Shown here one piece after another: positions 1 to 9,973 of a DNA stretch of 64,000 nucleotides; position 1 is the first letter of the stretch, and each line of letters begins with the position of its first letter. The position numbers and the translations under genes are program-made. The DNA comes from Chrysogorgia sp. JL179-B06 (taxonomy: Eukaryota > Cnidaria > Anthozoa > Scleralcyonacea > Chrysogorgiidae). Location: contig JAYKKM010000207.1 of NCBI GenBank assembly GCA_035772405.1, forward strand, positions 62,001 through 126,000, in the 5' to 3' direction. Below the pieces are notes generated by a model. That model searched no databases, was not told the origin of the DNA, and saw only the letters and a program-made list of their open reading frames with translations.

Positions 1-671
1 GGCAGCACAACTCACGTGAGGAAAAGCCACAGAGACTGCCCTCATAATCCAAAAAAATAACTGGCAGGATTCAAATTGCAGTAGTTGCAGAAAATAATGA
101 GAAAAATTACTTGTTTGGAGAGACTAGGGCATCTGTCTTATGATAATATTTTTTACACCATTCTGAAAGTTATATTGATTAGTTTTCGACTAAAATATTC
201 TGTTCATTGCAACACTGTCTAATTGAACCCTGAACTATATATATTTCAGTACCAAAAGAACATATTATACCTGACAGCATTTCATGAAAACATTTCAGCA
301 AAATGAACTGCTAACCTAACAGGCACTCTTCAGTTGACTCTGAAGATAACTATCATTCAAAATGGCACTTGCCCACACAATCAACTTCAACAAGCAATGT
401 TCACTCAAAGTTATTTATTACTGTATAGATGTATTATATATTTATATAATTACAAGTGCTGAAAGTAGAAAAATGTGCAAGAAAATTTATTGTAAAATAA
501 AAGAAAATCATACAGTAGTTAAAATCCCAATAAATGTGTGTAGATATATTGTGCAACCAAAATTTCATATGAAAAGAACAATCTAAAATGAAAAGAAAAG
601 AGCAATTTATTAGTTCATGCAGGCAGTATTCATTATCATACTTAGTTCATTTTTTCATACTCACATGCATG
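1..671. other. AT-rich flank, no supported gene
   Basis: The longest open frame here (362-586, 74 codons) has no recognisable domain and looks like chance coding in AT-rich sequence. The stretch lies downstream of the stop codon of the minus-strand host gene and probably holds its 3' untranslated region. Confidence 0.4.
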
Positions 672-2335
672 TTAATACTCAGGGCTTGGTGGCCTCTTCA
701 CAGTTCGGTACTGCTGTACCAACTCTTTTAGGGTTACTTCATATAACCTTCTCCTCTGCAGAGTGAAAGATACATAATCATTATATATTATATACCTTTG
801 GTGAGGGAGTATTGATCAATTATGGGAGATGGTCACTATTGACAATGTTCACAATTAGGAGACCCAAACTTAGTGTAATTCACACTGGCCATGATAAAAA
901 CTATGAAACAGTTATATTTATACAATGCCAAAAACCGGGCAGTTTTGTTCCCAGGACTTTTCTCTGTCTCCCAGGAACAAGATTGAACACATAAGAAGAT
1001 AAACGACAATACAAAGTGAACTTTCCAGTTGAAAAAGTGCTTTCTTTTGCCCACTCCCAACTTTTTGCACAAGGGGAAAAAGTACCCTTTTTCTGGAATG
1101 AAATGTATTCTTTCTTAGATAAACATGCCCTTTTGCTGGCCTCTTTCTCTTTTCGTCTAAAATATATGTGCTTAGGGCAACATGGCGGAGTATATCCAAG
1201 GCTCAGAATGCAGGAAATGACAGTTCTGGGGTTCAAATTTTCCTGGGGGGGGCTTCTTCCCCTCAGACCCACCTAAGTATGTGTGACCTAATGCTCCTGT
1301 CAAATTCATCCCTGATAGGGTTGTCTCTGGCCCAGGGATTATTTTCGAAAGCCTACAGTATAAGATAAATGATCAGCATGCGAATGCTTACTTTAGCAGC
1401 TCTTGGTGGGTAGTCCTTGACGCCCTCAGGGTAAAGTGCCCTGATTGCATTGAGCACTTCTTGGGGGTATACGAGTGAACACCCGTTACCCACTCCTCGT
1501 TCTCTCTGAAAAATAGAAGTAGCAAATTGTTTCAATTACAAGTCAGGTCATATGTAAATCGCAAAACCAAACCAGTTTATATAAGCTCATATAAGAATCA
1601 TTTTTACACTTTGCACATGCCACGTGTTCGCTTTGACTCACAAAAGAGCAAGGACAAAAGTTATATTACGACTCTAGGATTATATTTACGACCGCGAATT
1701 ACGTAATATATGAAACACGAGGAAGAGTGTTTCATCAGGATATCCAAACACCGAGACGTTTGTTGAAAACCGAGGCGAAGCCGAGGTTTTTTAACAAACT
1801 TCAAGGTGTTTGGATATTCTGATGAAACACTCTTCCGAGTGTTTCATAGTGAAAGTTGGCTTAATTTATGTAATTTCTTCCTCTGATATCCAAACCACCG
1901 TCTCGGTGTTGTTTCCTTTGTTTTCGGATCATGAATTATTAATGCTTTGAGATAGATATTTCATTACTTACCGACAAGAAGTCAAACATACTTCGATATA
2001 TGTAGCGCCTCATATCTGAGTCGCTACTTTCGCGCTGGCAATACATTAGATCACACAGTGGTTCAGGTATTATGTCGCCACTAATATAAGAAAAAGCAGA
2101 ATTATTAGAATATTCTAAACATAAAGAAATCAGAAAATGAATTCGAAAACACTCACGTCTCTGATTTCACTGCTTCTTCCAAGCGACGCATGGCAATCTT
2201 TTTGTTTGAAGCTTTGCTTGATTCTAAATAAGAAATATCATTGATTTGTTTTTCGTCATATCATCAATTGTTTCTGCGAAATCTCAAAAGCAGGAAGACT
2301 AAAGTTATCGCACTCAATTATTACTTACCAGCCAT
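672..2335 (-). CDS. Small five-exon host gene, function unknown (about 126 aa)
   Basis: I assemble a spliced minus-strand gene from exons 2335-2329, 2223-2157, 2080-1972, 1505-1392 and 755-672. Every junction has a GT donor and an AG acceptor, the phases join without a stop, and the last exon ends in TAA. Exon 1 carries only ATG, an Ala codon and one base. The product is about 126 residues: a basic/acidic N-terminus (RRLEEAVKSE), an acidic middle with MRRYIYRSMFDFLS, a YPQEVLNAIRALYPEG segment and a basic tail. The middle looks faintly like a BEN-type DNA-binding region, but I do not trust that enough to name it. No ORF longer than 60 codons is involved, so the gene is easily missed. A foldback repeat sits in the intron between exons 3 and 4. 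Splicing is inferred from signals, not from transcripts. Confidence 0.6.
1711..1847. repeat. Foldback repeat (long imperfect palindrome)
   Basis: The two halves are near-perfect inverted copies. The arm starting TGAAACACGAGGAAGAGTG is mirrored by the arm ending CACTCTTCCGAGTGTTTCA, and the centre is CCGAGGCGAAGCCGAGG. It lies in an intron and would extrude as a hairpin about 65 bp long. A related piece (GATATCCAAACCACCG) follows at about 1888, so a repeat family is likely. It carries no coding sequence. Confidence 0.75.
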
Positions 2336-2679
2336 GATTTTTTCCCAAGAAAACTGTGGATGCTCCTTTGATTGTTAGCAGTGAGAAATGCGCAAAATGA
2401 GATGTTAGTGCGGCCAGGTGCGCGGCGTATCAAATCACAACATCAATAGCGAAGGTGTAAAATTCTGTCAAAACTCCCTGTAGGAGAGCGCACGCAAATG
2501 CATTGTCTTTCAGCCTTTTGGCGCGAATATTCATCCTTAGATACGAAAGTTTGATCGCGAAAATATCAGTAAGTATAGAACACATCAATGTAAAATTTAG
2601 CATAGGAACTTGTTATTACTATATCTTCCAACTGACCAAAAACTGTGAAAATCGGAGAGGTCGATTTGAGACTCCAGTA
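2336..2679. other. Gap between host gene and viral element, no gene seen
   Basis: This spacer must hold the promoter of the minus-strand host gene and the left boundary of the viral element. I see no terminal inverted repeat matching the right side of the element. The 61-codon open frame at 2503-2688 has no recognisable domain. Confidence 0.4.
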
Positions 2680-2886
2680 CTACCTTAACCATCGGGTAAC
2701 ATCGCTATAACTAATATTACGACCCCCTTTTTGTTTTCTTTTTCTTTTTCTTTTTCGAATACCAATTCCCAATTGATTTCCAACTAACGACCCCAAAGGT
2801 CCAAAAATATCTAGAGCACTACCCCCTTTTTGTTTGTTTTTTCTAAGGATAATTCCCCTGCTTCTTCTATATCTTCTTCTTGCCAT
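2680..2886 (-). CDS. Small basic core-like protein, copy A
   Basis: A 68-residue protein beginning MARRRYRRSR, then a K-rich stretch ending QKGG, an uncharged amphipathic block (SALDIFGPLGSLVGNQLG), and a second basic run ending KQKGG. Arg-rich heads and Gly-Gly motifs recall the pX/mu and pVII core proteins of adenoviruses and the short basic virion proteins of adintoviruses, which condense DNA and are cut after GG. That assignment rests on composition and context, not on alignment. A nearly identical copy lies immediately upstream in transcription order at 3095-2919. The last dozen residues (RNISYSDVTRWLR) differ from the other copy, so one end lies at the duplication boundary. The hydrophobic block could interact with membranes, as adenovirus pVI does, but this is speculation. 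Confidence 0.6.
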   Translation of the reverse strand: MARRRYRRSRGIILRKNKQKGGSALDIFGPLGSLVGNQLGIGIRKRKRKRKQKGGRNISYSDVTRWLR

Positions 2887-2918
2887 GTTGACGTGCTCCT
2901 AGGGAATGCCCGACTGCG

Positions 2919-3095
2919 TTACCAGAGACTCCAATACCCCCCTTTTTGTTTTCTTTTTCTTTTTCGAATACCAATTCCCAATTGATTTCCAACTAACGAT
3001 CCCAAAGGTCCAAAAATATCTAGAGCACTACCCCCTTTTTGTTTCTTTTTTCTAAGGATAATTCTCCTGCTTCTTCTATATCTTCTTCTTGCCAT
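2919..3095 (-). CDS. Small basic core-like protein, copy B
   Basis: A duplicate of the neighbouring 68-residue protein. I chose the ATG that gives MARRRYRRSR because it matches copy A exactly; the open frame extends 12 codons further upstream, but that stretch is hydrophobic and unlike copy A. The product is about 58 residues with the same order of parts: Arg head, QKGG, the SALDIFGPLG block and KQKGG. It ends differently (YWSLW). The shared run spans more than 170 bp with only a few substitutions and one short basic-codon indel, so the duplication is recent relative to the rest of the element. Downstream of the packaging ATPase on the same strand, this is a plausible virion gene position. 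Confidence 0.6.
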   Translation of the reverse strand: MARRRYRRSRRIILRKKKQKGGSALDIFGPLGSLVGNQLGIGIRKRKRKQKGGYWSLW

Positions 3096-3217
3096 GATTT
3101 TTAAAAAAAAAAATTCATACACAATATACACACCCCATACTATATATACTTTTTAAAAAAATTTCAACAACTCTTTTATATTTTTTAACAAACATTTATT
3201 TTTCTTTTTACATTTAT

Positions 3218-3896
3218 TTACAAATCATAGATTATCGTTGATTCATGTGGAAATACATTGGTTCTAATTCTACAATTTTCATACCCTTTTCTACAATTAT
3301 CAAATACCAAATAACCATAGGGTATCTCATTAATTTCACTTAATACTTTATTAAATCTATTTCTATTAATTTTTTTATTATCACATATCGTATACATATT
3401 ATTATAATCGCTTAAATTTTTAAACATAACATAATATTGACTATTGACACGTAAATTTCGCAATTTACCATTTCCATATGTTAAATTTTGACATGTAAAA
3501 ATAACACTAATATTACGATGATGGACATCTTGAGTTGCAATATTATCTATTCTTTCAAGATTTTCCTTTGATGATGTTGCAACTAACATGAGATCATCTA
3601 ATATTATTAACGTATTTTCACGGGTATTCGTTTGTATATCGGTAATGCGGGGAATACCCTTTTGACAATCGATAAATTCAACACTAATATCTGTTTTTTT
3701 CCGCAAGAACTTTTTCCATTTCAGCGTACAGAGGTTGATAAATTGAATATAAATAAACAATTTTAACAATTGCGGGTGTAATCATAATGTTAATATTTTT
3801 CAATAATTGTAATATCCAATATGTTTTCCCACTTTGACTAGGACCGCATAACGTTAACATAAAAGGGTGTTGAAATGGTAATGAAACATTGTTCAT
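3218..3896 (-). pseudogene. Genome-packaging ATPase (FtsK/HerA-like), frameshifted
   Basis: The first frame (3896-3684) holds the Walker A motif GPSQSGKT near 3844-3822. The second frame (down to 3218) holds the Walker B motif LIILDD near 3612-3589 and a downstream TCQN segment fitting the sensor position. This is the arrangement of the A32/FtsK-like ATPase that pumps DNA into capsids in Polintons, adintoviruses, virophages and large DNA viruses. About 225 residues is typical for the Polinton version. The two parts overlap in different frames, with the break at or near a run of seven T (plus strand) around 3691-3697. It starts two bases from the polymerase stop, so both genes were probably one transcription unit. 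A homopolymer break can be real decay or a base-calling error; I cannot tell which. Confidence 0.8.
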
Positions 3897-3897
3897 T

Positions 3898-6800
3898 TCA
3901 GTTATCTAAAAATCCAAACGGAATCGTATTAAAATTATTTTTAACAACACGTTTATTAAATGTAAATGAAAATTTTTTTATTTCATCCTCAATAAAAATA
4001 TGATTAAGTTTATCTTTACATATTTTATTGTGATATTTAATTTCGATGATCTGATCTTGATTTTTAACACATTGTGTCAAGGATAAAAAATTCAATTTTT
4101 CTTTTATTGTTTCATTTTTTAAAGTAAAACCTTTCACATGAATACATTCCTGATTTAAATTAGTTATATACGCGTAACATTTTGGACCCGTTGAACAAAA
4201 ATTTGTTATCCATTCATTTTCATTTAATTCATTCGTTAAATCTCCTAAATATTTTCCCGTTTTAACATCAGTATAATTATTTTCATCAGATATATAAATA
4301 ACAGAATCTGTATCAAAATATAAAACGCGATCGTCTAATTTAACGAGTAACTCGTATAATTTCAAACGTGCATATGCAGTAACAAAACACGCAATGATTA
4401 CATTTCCCGTTTTTAGAGGGGTTGTTGCATCATCAATTTTTTCATATGTACAACGTAATAATGTTTCGTTTATAAATTCCATCGATGTTAATTTTTTACT
4501 TTTATCATTGGCAATATTTAATAATTCTTCATAATCGTTTAAAAAACACACTTGTGTATTATTTTCGTTTTGAGCAAATTTTCCCCATAACGAATTTAAA
4601 AATGTTTTTGCAATAGTTCTTAATCCGGGATTTTTCTCTATTTTGTCTTTATCTAAAAAAACATTTTCATTTTTTAAATAATCATTACAATATTGTTTAA
4701 TTTTATCATCATTTTTACTTCCATCTGCGTTCAAACAATCCGTAGGAATTCCTGAAGATTCTTGTTTATTTTTAAAAATTGATTTACGTATTGTGAAAAG
4801 ATTTTTTCTTTGCGTTCAAAATGATATATTTCGTAAAGAGCAATTATTTTATATCCCCTATCTATAGCAACATTAATCTCAACACTAGTCCAAGTACCCG
4901 TCAAGTATCGATCGCTTTCATTATGTTCACATTTATTACATTTATCCACAGCACATTTATAACATAATGGAAATAATAATTTCCCATCTATTCTAACAGG
5001 TAAAACAGGAAAGTAAATATTTCGAGGAGGTGAAATACAACATTTTACTAAACCAAATATGTCCTTGATTTTTATTTTATTACAATCTTTCCCCAGTAAA
5101 ATAGTAGGATGACCCACAGGAAAATCATAATTTTTTTGTACATCAGGGTATAGCGATGTAAAATCTACGTAACTTATTCGTTCGTTGGGTTTTGTTTCTT
5201 TAAATAAACATACGGGGGAAGTTCGTCCCCCATATAATGCGTCACGTGGTGTTAAAGGAGTAAACGGATAAAATTTTCTTTTCTTTTCAATTAATTGTTT
5301 CTGTGTATATTTTTTTTCTTCTAAATAATCACATTCCCACATCTCGATTAATTTGTAACCGGCATTTTTTATTGTCCAAGAAAAACGTTGCGTATTTGCA
5401 TATAAATTACTAAATTTTTCGTTTGTAAGAACGTTTAATGCATAGGGGTCAAAACATTTGGGACATCCGTGATAAAAACAACCATGAAATTGATATATCG
5501 TATCAATATAAAAACCATCGACAAAACGCCCTAGAATGTTTTTCTCCCCATTTTGTGAACAGATATATTCTAAATTTCCTCCTATTTCTCGATTAATTTC
5601 ATCTAACCAATCAATAGCAATTAAACTCTGTTTTACACACCCCCTATACCCCGAAGCAGGAATAATTCCTACACAATTTTTTTTTAAAAAATTAAGTCTA
5701 TACACTTTCAAAGCTAAACTAGCAATCGTAATACAATTTTTTGCATAAAAGGGGGTGATATGACCTATGGTCCCTATCATTGTAGAAAATTTAACACAGC
5801 CCTTTCTTAAAATATCTACATCACTACAACAATAATAATAAATCTCTTTACGAAATATATATTTCTCTTTCTTTTTTTCTAAATACCATTTTTCAAATTC
5901 ATTAAGTGTTGCTGTATTCATATGTTTCGTATCAAAAAATTTCCGATCTACAATGTCACCCTCATAAGTTAAATCGTAAAATTCATAAGGATGAAATCCC
6001 TTACATTCCCCTTGAAGATCCATTGCTTTTGGAATATCGGCTAATTTCATACTAAAAAACAAATAACTATCGAGGATTCTAATATTTTGTTCTTTAATTA
6101 TTAAACTCATTATTTTAGTACCGTTCATTATAGTATTCGGCATTATCTGTTTTATTTCTAAAAGATATTTTAAAATAAAAATAGTATCAAATCTACCCCC
6201 GTTATGAGCTATCCAAACGGAATTTGTTTGTTCAAACATAAATTCACATAAAGTTTCAATAACATTGTTATCAAAAATAAATTGTCTATTCCCGCAACAA
6301 CTAACTTTTTCAATAGTATTATCGATAATTTCTTGATCCTTTTTTTCAAATATTTTTGTTTTTTTAAATTCAATATGTTGACATTTTTTACATACCTTTT
6401 GGACGATACAATAAAACGGTACGAGCAATTTAGTTTCGGTTACTTTTGTTTCAAAATCAAAAAAAAATAAAGTGGGTTCACTTTCTTTCCCCTTGTTATA
6501 TTCAAGTGAAAGGGGTTTCACGTAACAAAAATGAGGTTGTTTCATGTATTTATCACAATGAAAACAAAATCGTTTGCTACAATCATGTTTAACTGTTTTA
6601 TTAGAAAAAATGAAAAAGAATCGAGGACAAATTTTGTTACAGGTTTTACAATAAAAAAAATATTGACACGGTGTTAAACGATCATAATTACTATGAGAAG
6701 GTTTAAAAATTTTATTTGTTAAATGATTTGTGAAACAATTTTCATCATAAAAAATTATATCACAACTGCTACAAATAAGTTTATTATTTTTATCTTTACA

Positions 6801-7769
6801 CTTATTCGGATATTTATAACATCGTAAACAAGTTAAGTTATTTGTAGTACATAGGTGATTATCGACGTATTCATGACGTGTAAAATAACTCATACATTTA
6901 ACACAAAAAGAACTGGTACTGAGTTTAGAAAATTCCTTTATGCTTAAGACTACATCGTAATGATTATTATTTAACCATAAACATACAATTTCATTAGTCA
7001 ATTTAATAAGATTACCTGCACTATCAGTTCGTGAATCATAAATTATATTATCGGAATGAGTGTCAGCATACACTAACAAATCAACACCCTGTTTTTTTAA
7101 ATAATTATTATATACAAAATTAAACTGTGTAGCATCAACATTACCCTCGGGTATCCCACATTCCCGATATACATTTCGAATTTCTTCACACGTAAATAAA
7201 TCATCCACGGGTTTATTGGGTTTTCTTTTCATTATAAAATATTTATAGTCTTGTTTTAAAAATGATAAACCCACTAATATTGCTAAAGCAAAACAGCAAT
7301 CTTTCACTGTACGAAATAATACATGGCTAAGAATATAAAATACACCCGTGCAAAATTTACGGCCATATTTTTTTACATTACTTTTCACACCACCTTTATC
7401 TGTAGCATTTCCCTTATTCAAACTATTGTAAATACTTTTTTTCCTTAGTACACTATTTTTTTTTTTATTTGTACTTATTCCTGCGGGAAAAGTTTGAACA
7501 ATTACTTTACTATTCCAACCATTAGCTATTATTTCTTTATTACTCTGCATAAAATTTTCCATAATATTTAAGAAATATTTAACGTCAAAGTCTTTCACGG
7601 GTAAAACGGCTGTAGAGAAAAAACTTTTTGGCGCATTACTAAAGATAAATCTAACATAATCATCATCACTTTTTACATTTGCCCGTGCAATGTTAATTAA
7701 ATAAGAAAAAACCAACGATAACGATTGAATAAAACTAATAAAATTAACCGTTTTTTTCCCGTGAAACAT
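3898..7769 (-). pseudogene. Protein-primed family B DNA polymerase, frameshifted once
   Basis: A polymerase of about 1,290 codons in two frames, 7769-4731 and 4734-3898. The N-terminal 430 residues contain Cys-rich zinc-finger-like clusters. Then come exonuclease motifs ExoI (FDFET, near 6465), ExoII (AHNGGRFD, near 6200) and ExoIII (YCCSDVD, near 5825). The polymerase motifs are A (VDFTSLYP, near 5165), B (KTFLNSLWG, near 4595) and C (YFDTDS, near 4310). A conserved HGCFYHGCPKC segment near 5480 is typical of Polinton and adintovirus polymerases. These enzymes copy linear genomes from a terminal protein. All catalytic aspartates are present. The only break is a frame change close to 4770, in an A-rich stretch between motifs A and B. 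No other stop interrupts nearly 3.9 kb, so the break is recent or technical. Confidence 0.9.
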
Positions 7770-7810
7770 CCAAAGAAAAATGTTGTTCAGTGACTTTAAA
7801 TTTTTCTCTA

Positions 7811-8113
7811 CTAATAGTTTTCTATATGATTAACAGAAAAATAATCGTCTATTTTTTCATTTTTCTTACTTTCTTTTTTCTTATTAAATAAACTTACAAT
7901 TTTATCTATATCTTTTTGACTATATTTTAATTTTTCTGATCATCATTCATCTTCTTTTTTTTTTCTAAAACAAGAAAAACATGCCGTTTTATTTTTATTT
8001 ATGTTTTCGTCTTCACCATCAACACGATCAATAGTAACATCGTATGAATCCTGTATATTAATACATGTCAACGTAAGTATAGGAGGGATTTTTTTTGATA
8101 ATAAAGAACCCAT
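7811..8113 (-). CDS. Small protein with myristoylation-type start; two UGA codons midway
   Basis: From the ATG at 8113 the frame reads MGSLLSKK, a good N-myristoylation signal (Gly2, Ser6, following lysines), then continues to KTACFSCFRKKKEDE, whose cysteines beside basic residues suit palmitoylation or a membrane-facing tail. It stops after 56 residues at two consecutive UGA codons (7945-7940). The same frame then stays open for 42 more codons of similar Lys-rich composition, ending in TAG at 7811. The gene may therefore be a 56-residue protein, or a roughly 100-residue protein cut by two nonsense changes. It lies upstream of the polymerase on the same strand. Small myristoylated proteins serve membrane association in many viruses. 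I know of no homologue. Confidence 0.45.
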
Positions 8114-8151
8114 TTAAAAAAAACTAAAACAAAAAAAGAGTAAAAAAAAAT

Positions 8152-8466
8152 ATGAGTGAAATTGTGTATATTGAAATTTATTTACAATCATCTAACTCAC
8201 CTTATATCGGGTATGAAATTCAAGATAATGATCCTTCAATATTATTTACCCCGTATCTTTTAAGGGAATGTTTACTAAATTTTACAGAAGATAAAGAAAA
8301 GATAATACCTATTTCATCAAAGATTTTAAAACAAAGAATAACAGAATTAAAAAAAGAAATATACAACTGTCCCGAAGATATTATCTATAAAGTTGAATGT
8401 TTGGTAAAATTTATTCAGACACATGAAAAAAATAATGATTATTTAGGAATAAAAACTATATTTTAA
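8152..8466 (+). CDS. Hypothetical viral protein, 104 aa
   Basis: An uninterrupted ORF whose ATG follows an A-rich leader, head-to-head with the minus-strand myristoylation-type gene (39 bp apart), so the pair probably shares a bidirectional promoter. The product is acidic to neutral with a helical, Lys/Glu-rich second half (LKKEIYNC, KVECLVKF). No domain is recognised. It ends six bases before the SET-domain gene, suggesting coordinated expression of 8152-9311. Codon usage is AT-rich like its neighbours. Confidence 0.55.
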   Translation: MSEIVYIEIYLQSSNSPYIGYEIQDNDPSILFTPYLLRECLLNFTEDKEKIIPISSKILKQRITELKKEIYNCPEDIIYKVECLVKFIQTHEKNNDYLGIKTIF

Positions 8467-8472
8467 AACAAA

Positions 8473-9024
8473 ATGGTAAGAGTTAAGTTACCTCGAAAAA
8501 AAAGACGCAATGATAAATCTCAAAGTATACGTCACGTTCTTCAATGTAGAAGTAAAACCTTAAAAAAAATAAGATGTCGTAAACGAACAGCAAAAACAAA
8601 AAAATGTTGGATTCATTTAGCAAAACAAAATAACTTACGTATCAAGAAATCAACGATCCCCAATGCGGGTGAAGGATTATTTGCTTGGAAAAAACCTTTT
8701 AAACCCGATCGTAATATTTCTTATTACACGGGTCAAAAAACAACACAGTCCAAATTGGATCGTAAATATGGTAAAAACACAAATGCTGTATATAGTATTT
8801 GTAACGATGCAAACACGTGTATCGATGCTTATTTGACAACTCACGCTGCAGCACGTTATGCGAATAATGGGAAAACCGGTTCTATATATAAAAATAATTC
8901 AGATTTTGTTTACGACCCAAATAATAAAAAAATGTATTTAGAAAGTATAAAACATATAAAAGCCCATGAAGAAATTTTTGCAGACTATGGTGATAACTAT
9001 TGGCAGAGAAAACAACCTTCATAA
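8473..9024 (+). CDS. Viral SET-domain protein (lysine methyltransferase-like)
   Basis: A 183-residue ORF. The first 50 residues are strongly basic and contain C25, C35, C45 and H48, spaced like a small CCCH zinc-binding motif (C..KT.....C.........CWIHL). Residues 55-175 form a compact SET domain: GEGLFA at 66-71, YYTG at 84-87, ARYANNG at 128-133 in the place of the usual RFxNHS, and EEIFADYG at 166-173, matching the C-terminal E.x.DYG signature. SET proteins transfer methyl groups from S-adenosylmethionine to lysines, often on histone tails; the chlorella virus vSET is a known short viral example that acts on H3K27. The RFxNHS motif has drifted, so activity is uncertain. The next gene starts two bases after its stop. 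An H3-tail-like protein is encoded 5 kb away in the same element. Confidence 0.8.
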   Translation: MVRVKLPRKKRRNDKSQSIRHVLQCRSKTLKKIRCRKRTAKTKKCWIHLAKQNNLRIKKSTIPNAGEGLFAWKKPFKPDRNISYYTGQKTTQSKLDRKYGKNTNAVYSICNDANTCIDAYLTTHAAARYANNGKTGSIYKNNSDFVYDPNNKKMYLESIKHIKAHEEIFADYGDNYWQRKQPS

Positions 9025-9026
9025 CA

Positions 9027-9311
9027 ATGGTAGGAAGAATAAGAGAATTACGGGGTGGTGATTTTAAGGGTAAAAAAAGGCAACGTGGAGGTATTTTTAA
9101 AGGGAAAAAAAGGCAACGTGGAGGAAATAAAACAGTCAATAAATACGGCAAACTTTTTATAAACGATTTTAAAAAAGAGCTTAAAAAAAAAGCTAAAGTA
9201 GTAAAAATTATTGCAAAACTAGGAACGAAAAAAATCAAAAGACATTTTCAAAAAGGAGGACTTGTATATCATAAACCCAGAAACCATGTTGAAAAGTTTT
9301 TAATGTATTAA
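9027..9311 (+). CDS. Basic GG-motif protein, probable virion DNA-binding protein
   Basis: I start at the ATG at 9027, two bases after the SET stop. The frame is open further upstream, but that part overlaps the SET gene. The 94-residue product is extremely Lys/Arg-rich and carries a 10-residue tandem repeat (FKGKKRQRGG) twice, preceded by ELRGGDFK and followed later by FQKGGLVY. LRGG followed by any residue fits the adenovirus protease consensus ([MIL]-X-G-G cut) and also resembles the ubiquitin tail. With the pX-like ORFs at 2.7-3.1 kb it forms a set of three basic GG-proteins. The likely role is packaging or condensing DNA, with maturation by a protease not seen here. Confidence 0.6.
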   Translation: MVGRIRELRGGDFKGKKRQRGGIFKGKKRQRGGNKTVNKYGKLFINDFKKELKKKAKVVKIIAKLGTKKIKRHFQKGGLVYHKPRNHVEKFLMY

Positions 9312-9336
9312 TTTTTTTTAAATAAAAAACATACAT

Positions 9337-9927
9337 TCAGTGTATTATTTCGTTACATAAGAGGTTATTGTCCATTGAATATTTTTCTACATTATAAGCT
9401 CTTATTTCATTAAAATTTACACTGATGAAATTAGGGTAATCCACATTACATTCGCATTCCCCTTTACATTTTTTACAAGTGTATTTTATAGTTTTATTAT
9501 AAACCCAAAAATCATAATATAATGCTATAATACTCCTAAAACACTCATAACTAAAACAATGTTTTCTATCATAATCTAGTATCTTTAAATATTCTCCAAT
9601 TCTTTTGTCGTTGATACGTGGGGATAGAGCATCATTCCATGCTTCACATATTTTACGAAGAAATTCATAACATTCTTCTGGAATATCGTGTTCCTCATGA
9701 TGCATAACATACATTTTGGGATTTTTTGAACATTCTACTTCCAGTATAAATTTATACCGTACATATGCTTCATAATCAGCAATAGATATTAGTAGATGAT
9801 ATCTTGATTTTTCAATTTCCATACTTCCTACTAAATACCAAAAAAAAACGGATTCCACATAACTATATTGTGTTAAATCATGATAAATCTTATATCCCTC
9901 TTGATTTTGTACGCGCTGAAACTCCAT
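9337..9927 (-). CDS. Hypothetical viral protein, 196 aa, C-terminal Cys cluster
   Basis: An intact ORF starting 29 bp below a strong TATA element. It is rich in aromatic and acidic residues. Residues about 147-160 contain CKKCKGECEC, a compact four-cysteine cluster that could bind zinc. There is no signal peptide or clear membrane segment, and I recognise no family. It converges with the basic GG-protein gene (25 bp between stops) and lies just downstream of the 227-residue ORF on the same strand, with its own promoter between them. Confidence 0.55.
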   Translation of the reverse strand: MEFQRVQNQEGYKIYHDLTQYSYVESVFFWYLVGSMEIEKSRYHLLISIADYEAYVRYKFILEVECSKNPKMYVMHHEEHDIPEECYEFLRKICEAWNDALSPRINDKRIGEYLKILDYDRKHCFSYECFRSIIALYYDFWVYNKTIKYTCKKCKGECECNVDYPNFISVNFNEIRAYNVEKYSMDNNLLCNEIIH

Positions 9928-9955
9928 GACACGTGATCCCCTTTGATAAAACGAT

Positions 9956-9966
9956 CTTTATATATA
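9956..9966 (-). promoter_or_regulatory. TATA box for the 196-aa ORF
   Basis: Read on the minus strand this is TATATATAAAG, 29-39 bp before the ATG at 9927 and preceded by GGGG. The short distance implies a very short leader, as in compact viral genomes. Confidence 0.5.
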
Positions 9967-9973
9967 CCCCTAT

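Noticed and set aside
836..1276. Overlapping ORFs on both strands near 1 kb
   Set aside because: They overlap each other on both strands, have no domain, and are not joined to the host exons by usable splice signals.
672..2335. Calling the five-exon host gene a BEN-domain protein
   Set aside because: Only a weak resemblance over about 40 residues; key BEN positions could not be confirmed.
7940..7945. UGA read as a sense codon (alternative genetic code) in the viral element
   Set aside because: Other viral genes use UGA as the terminal stop, for example the first polymerase frame and cassette ORF A, so a code change is not supported.
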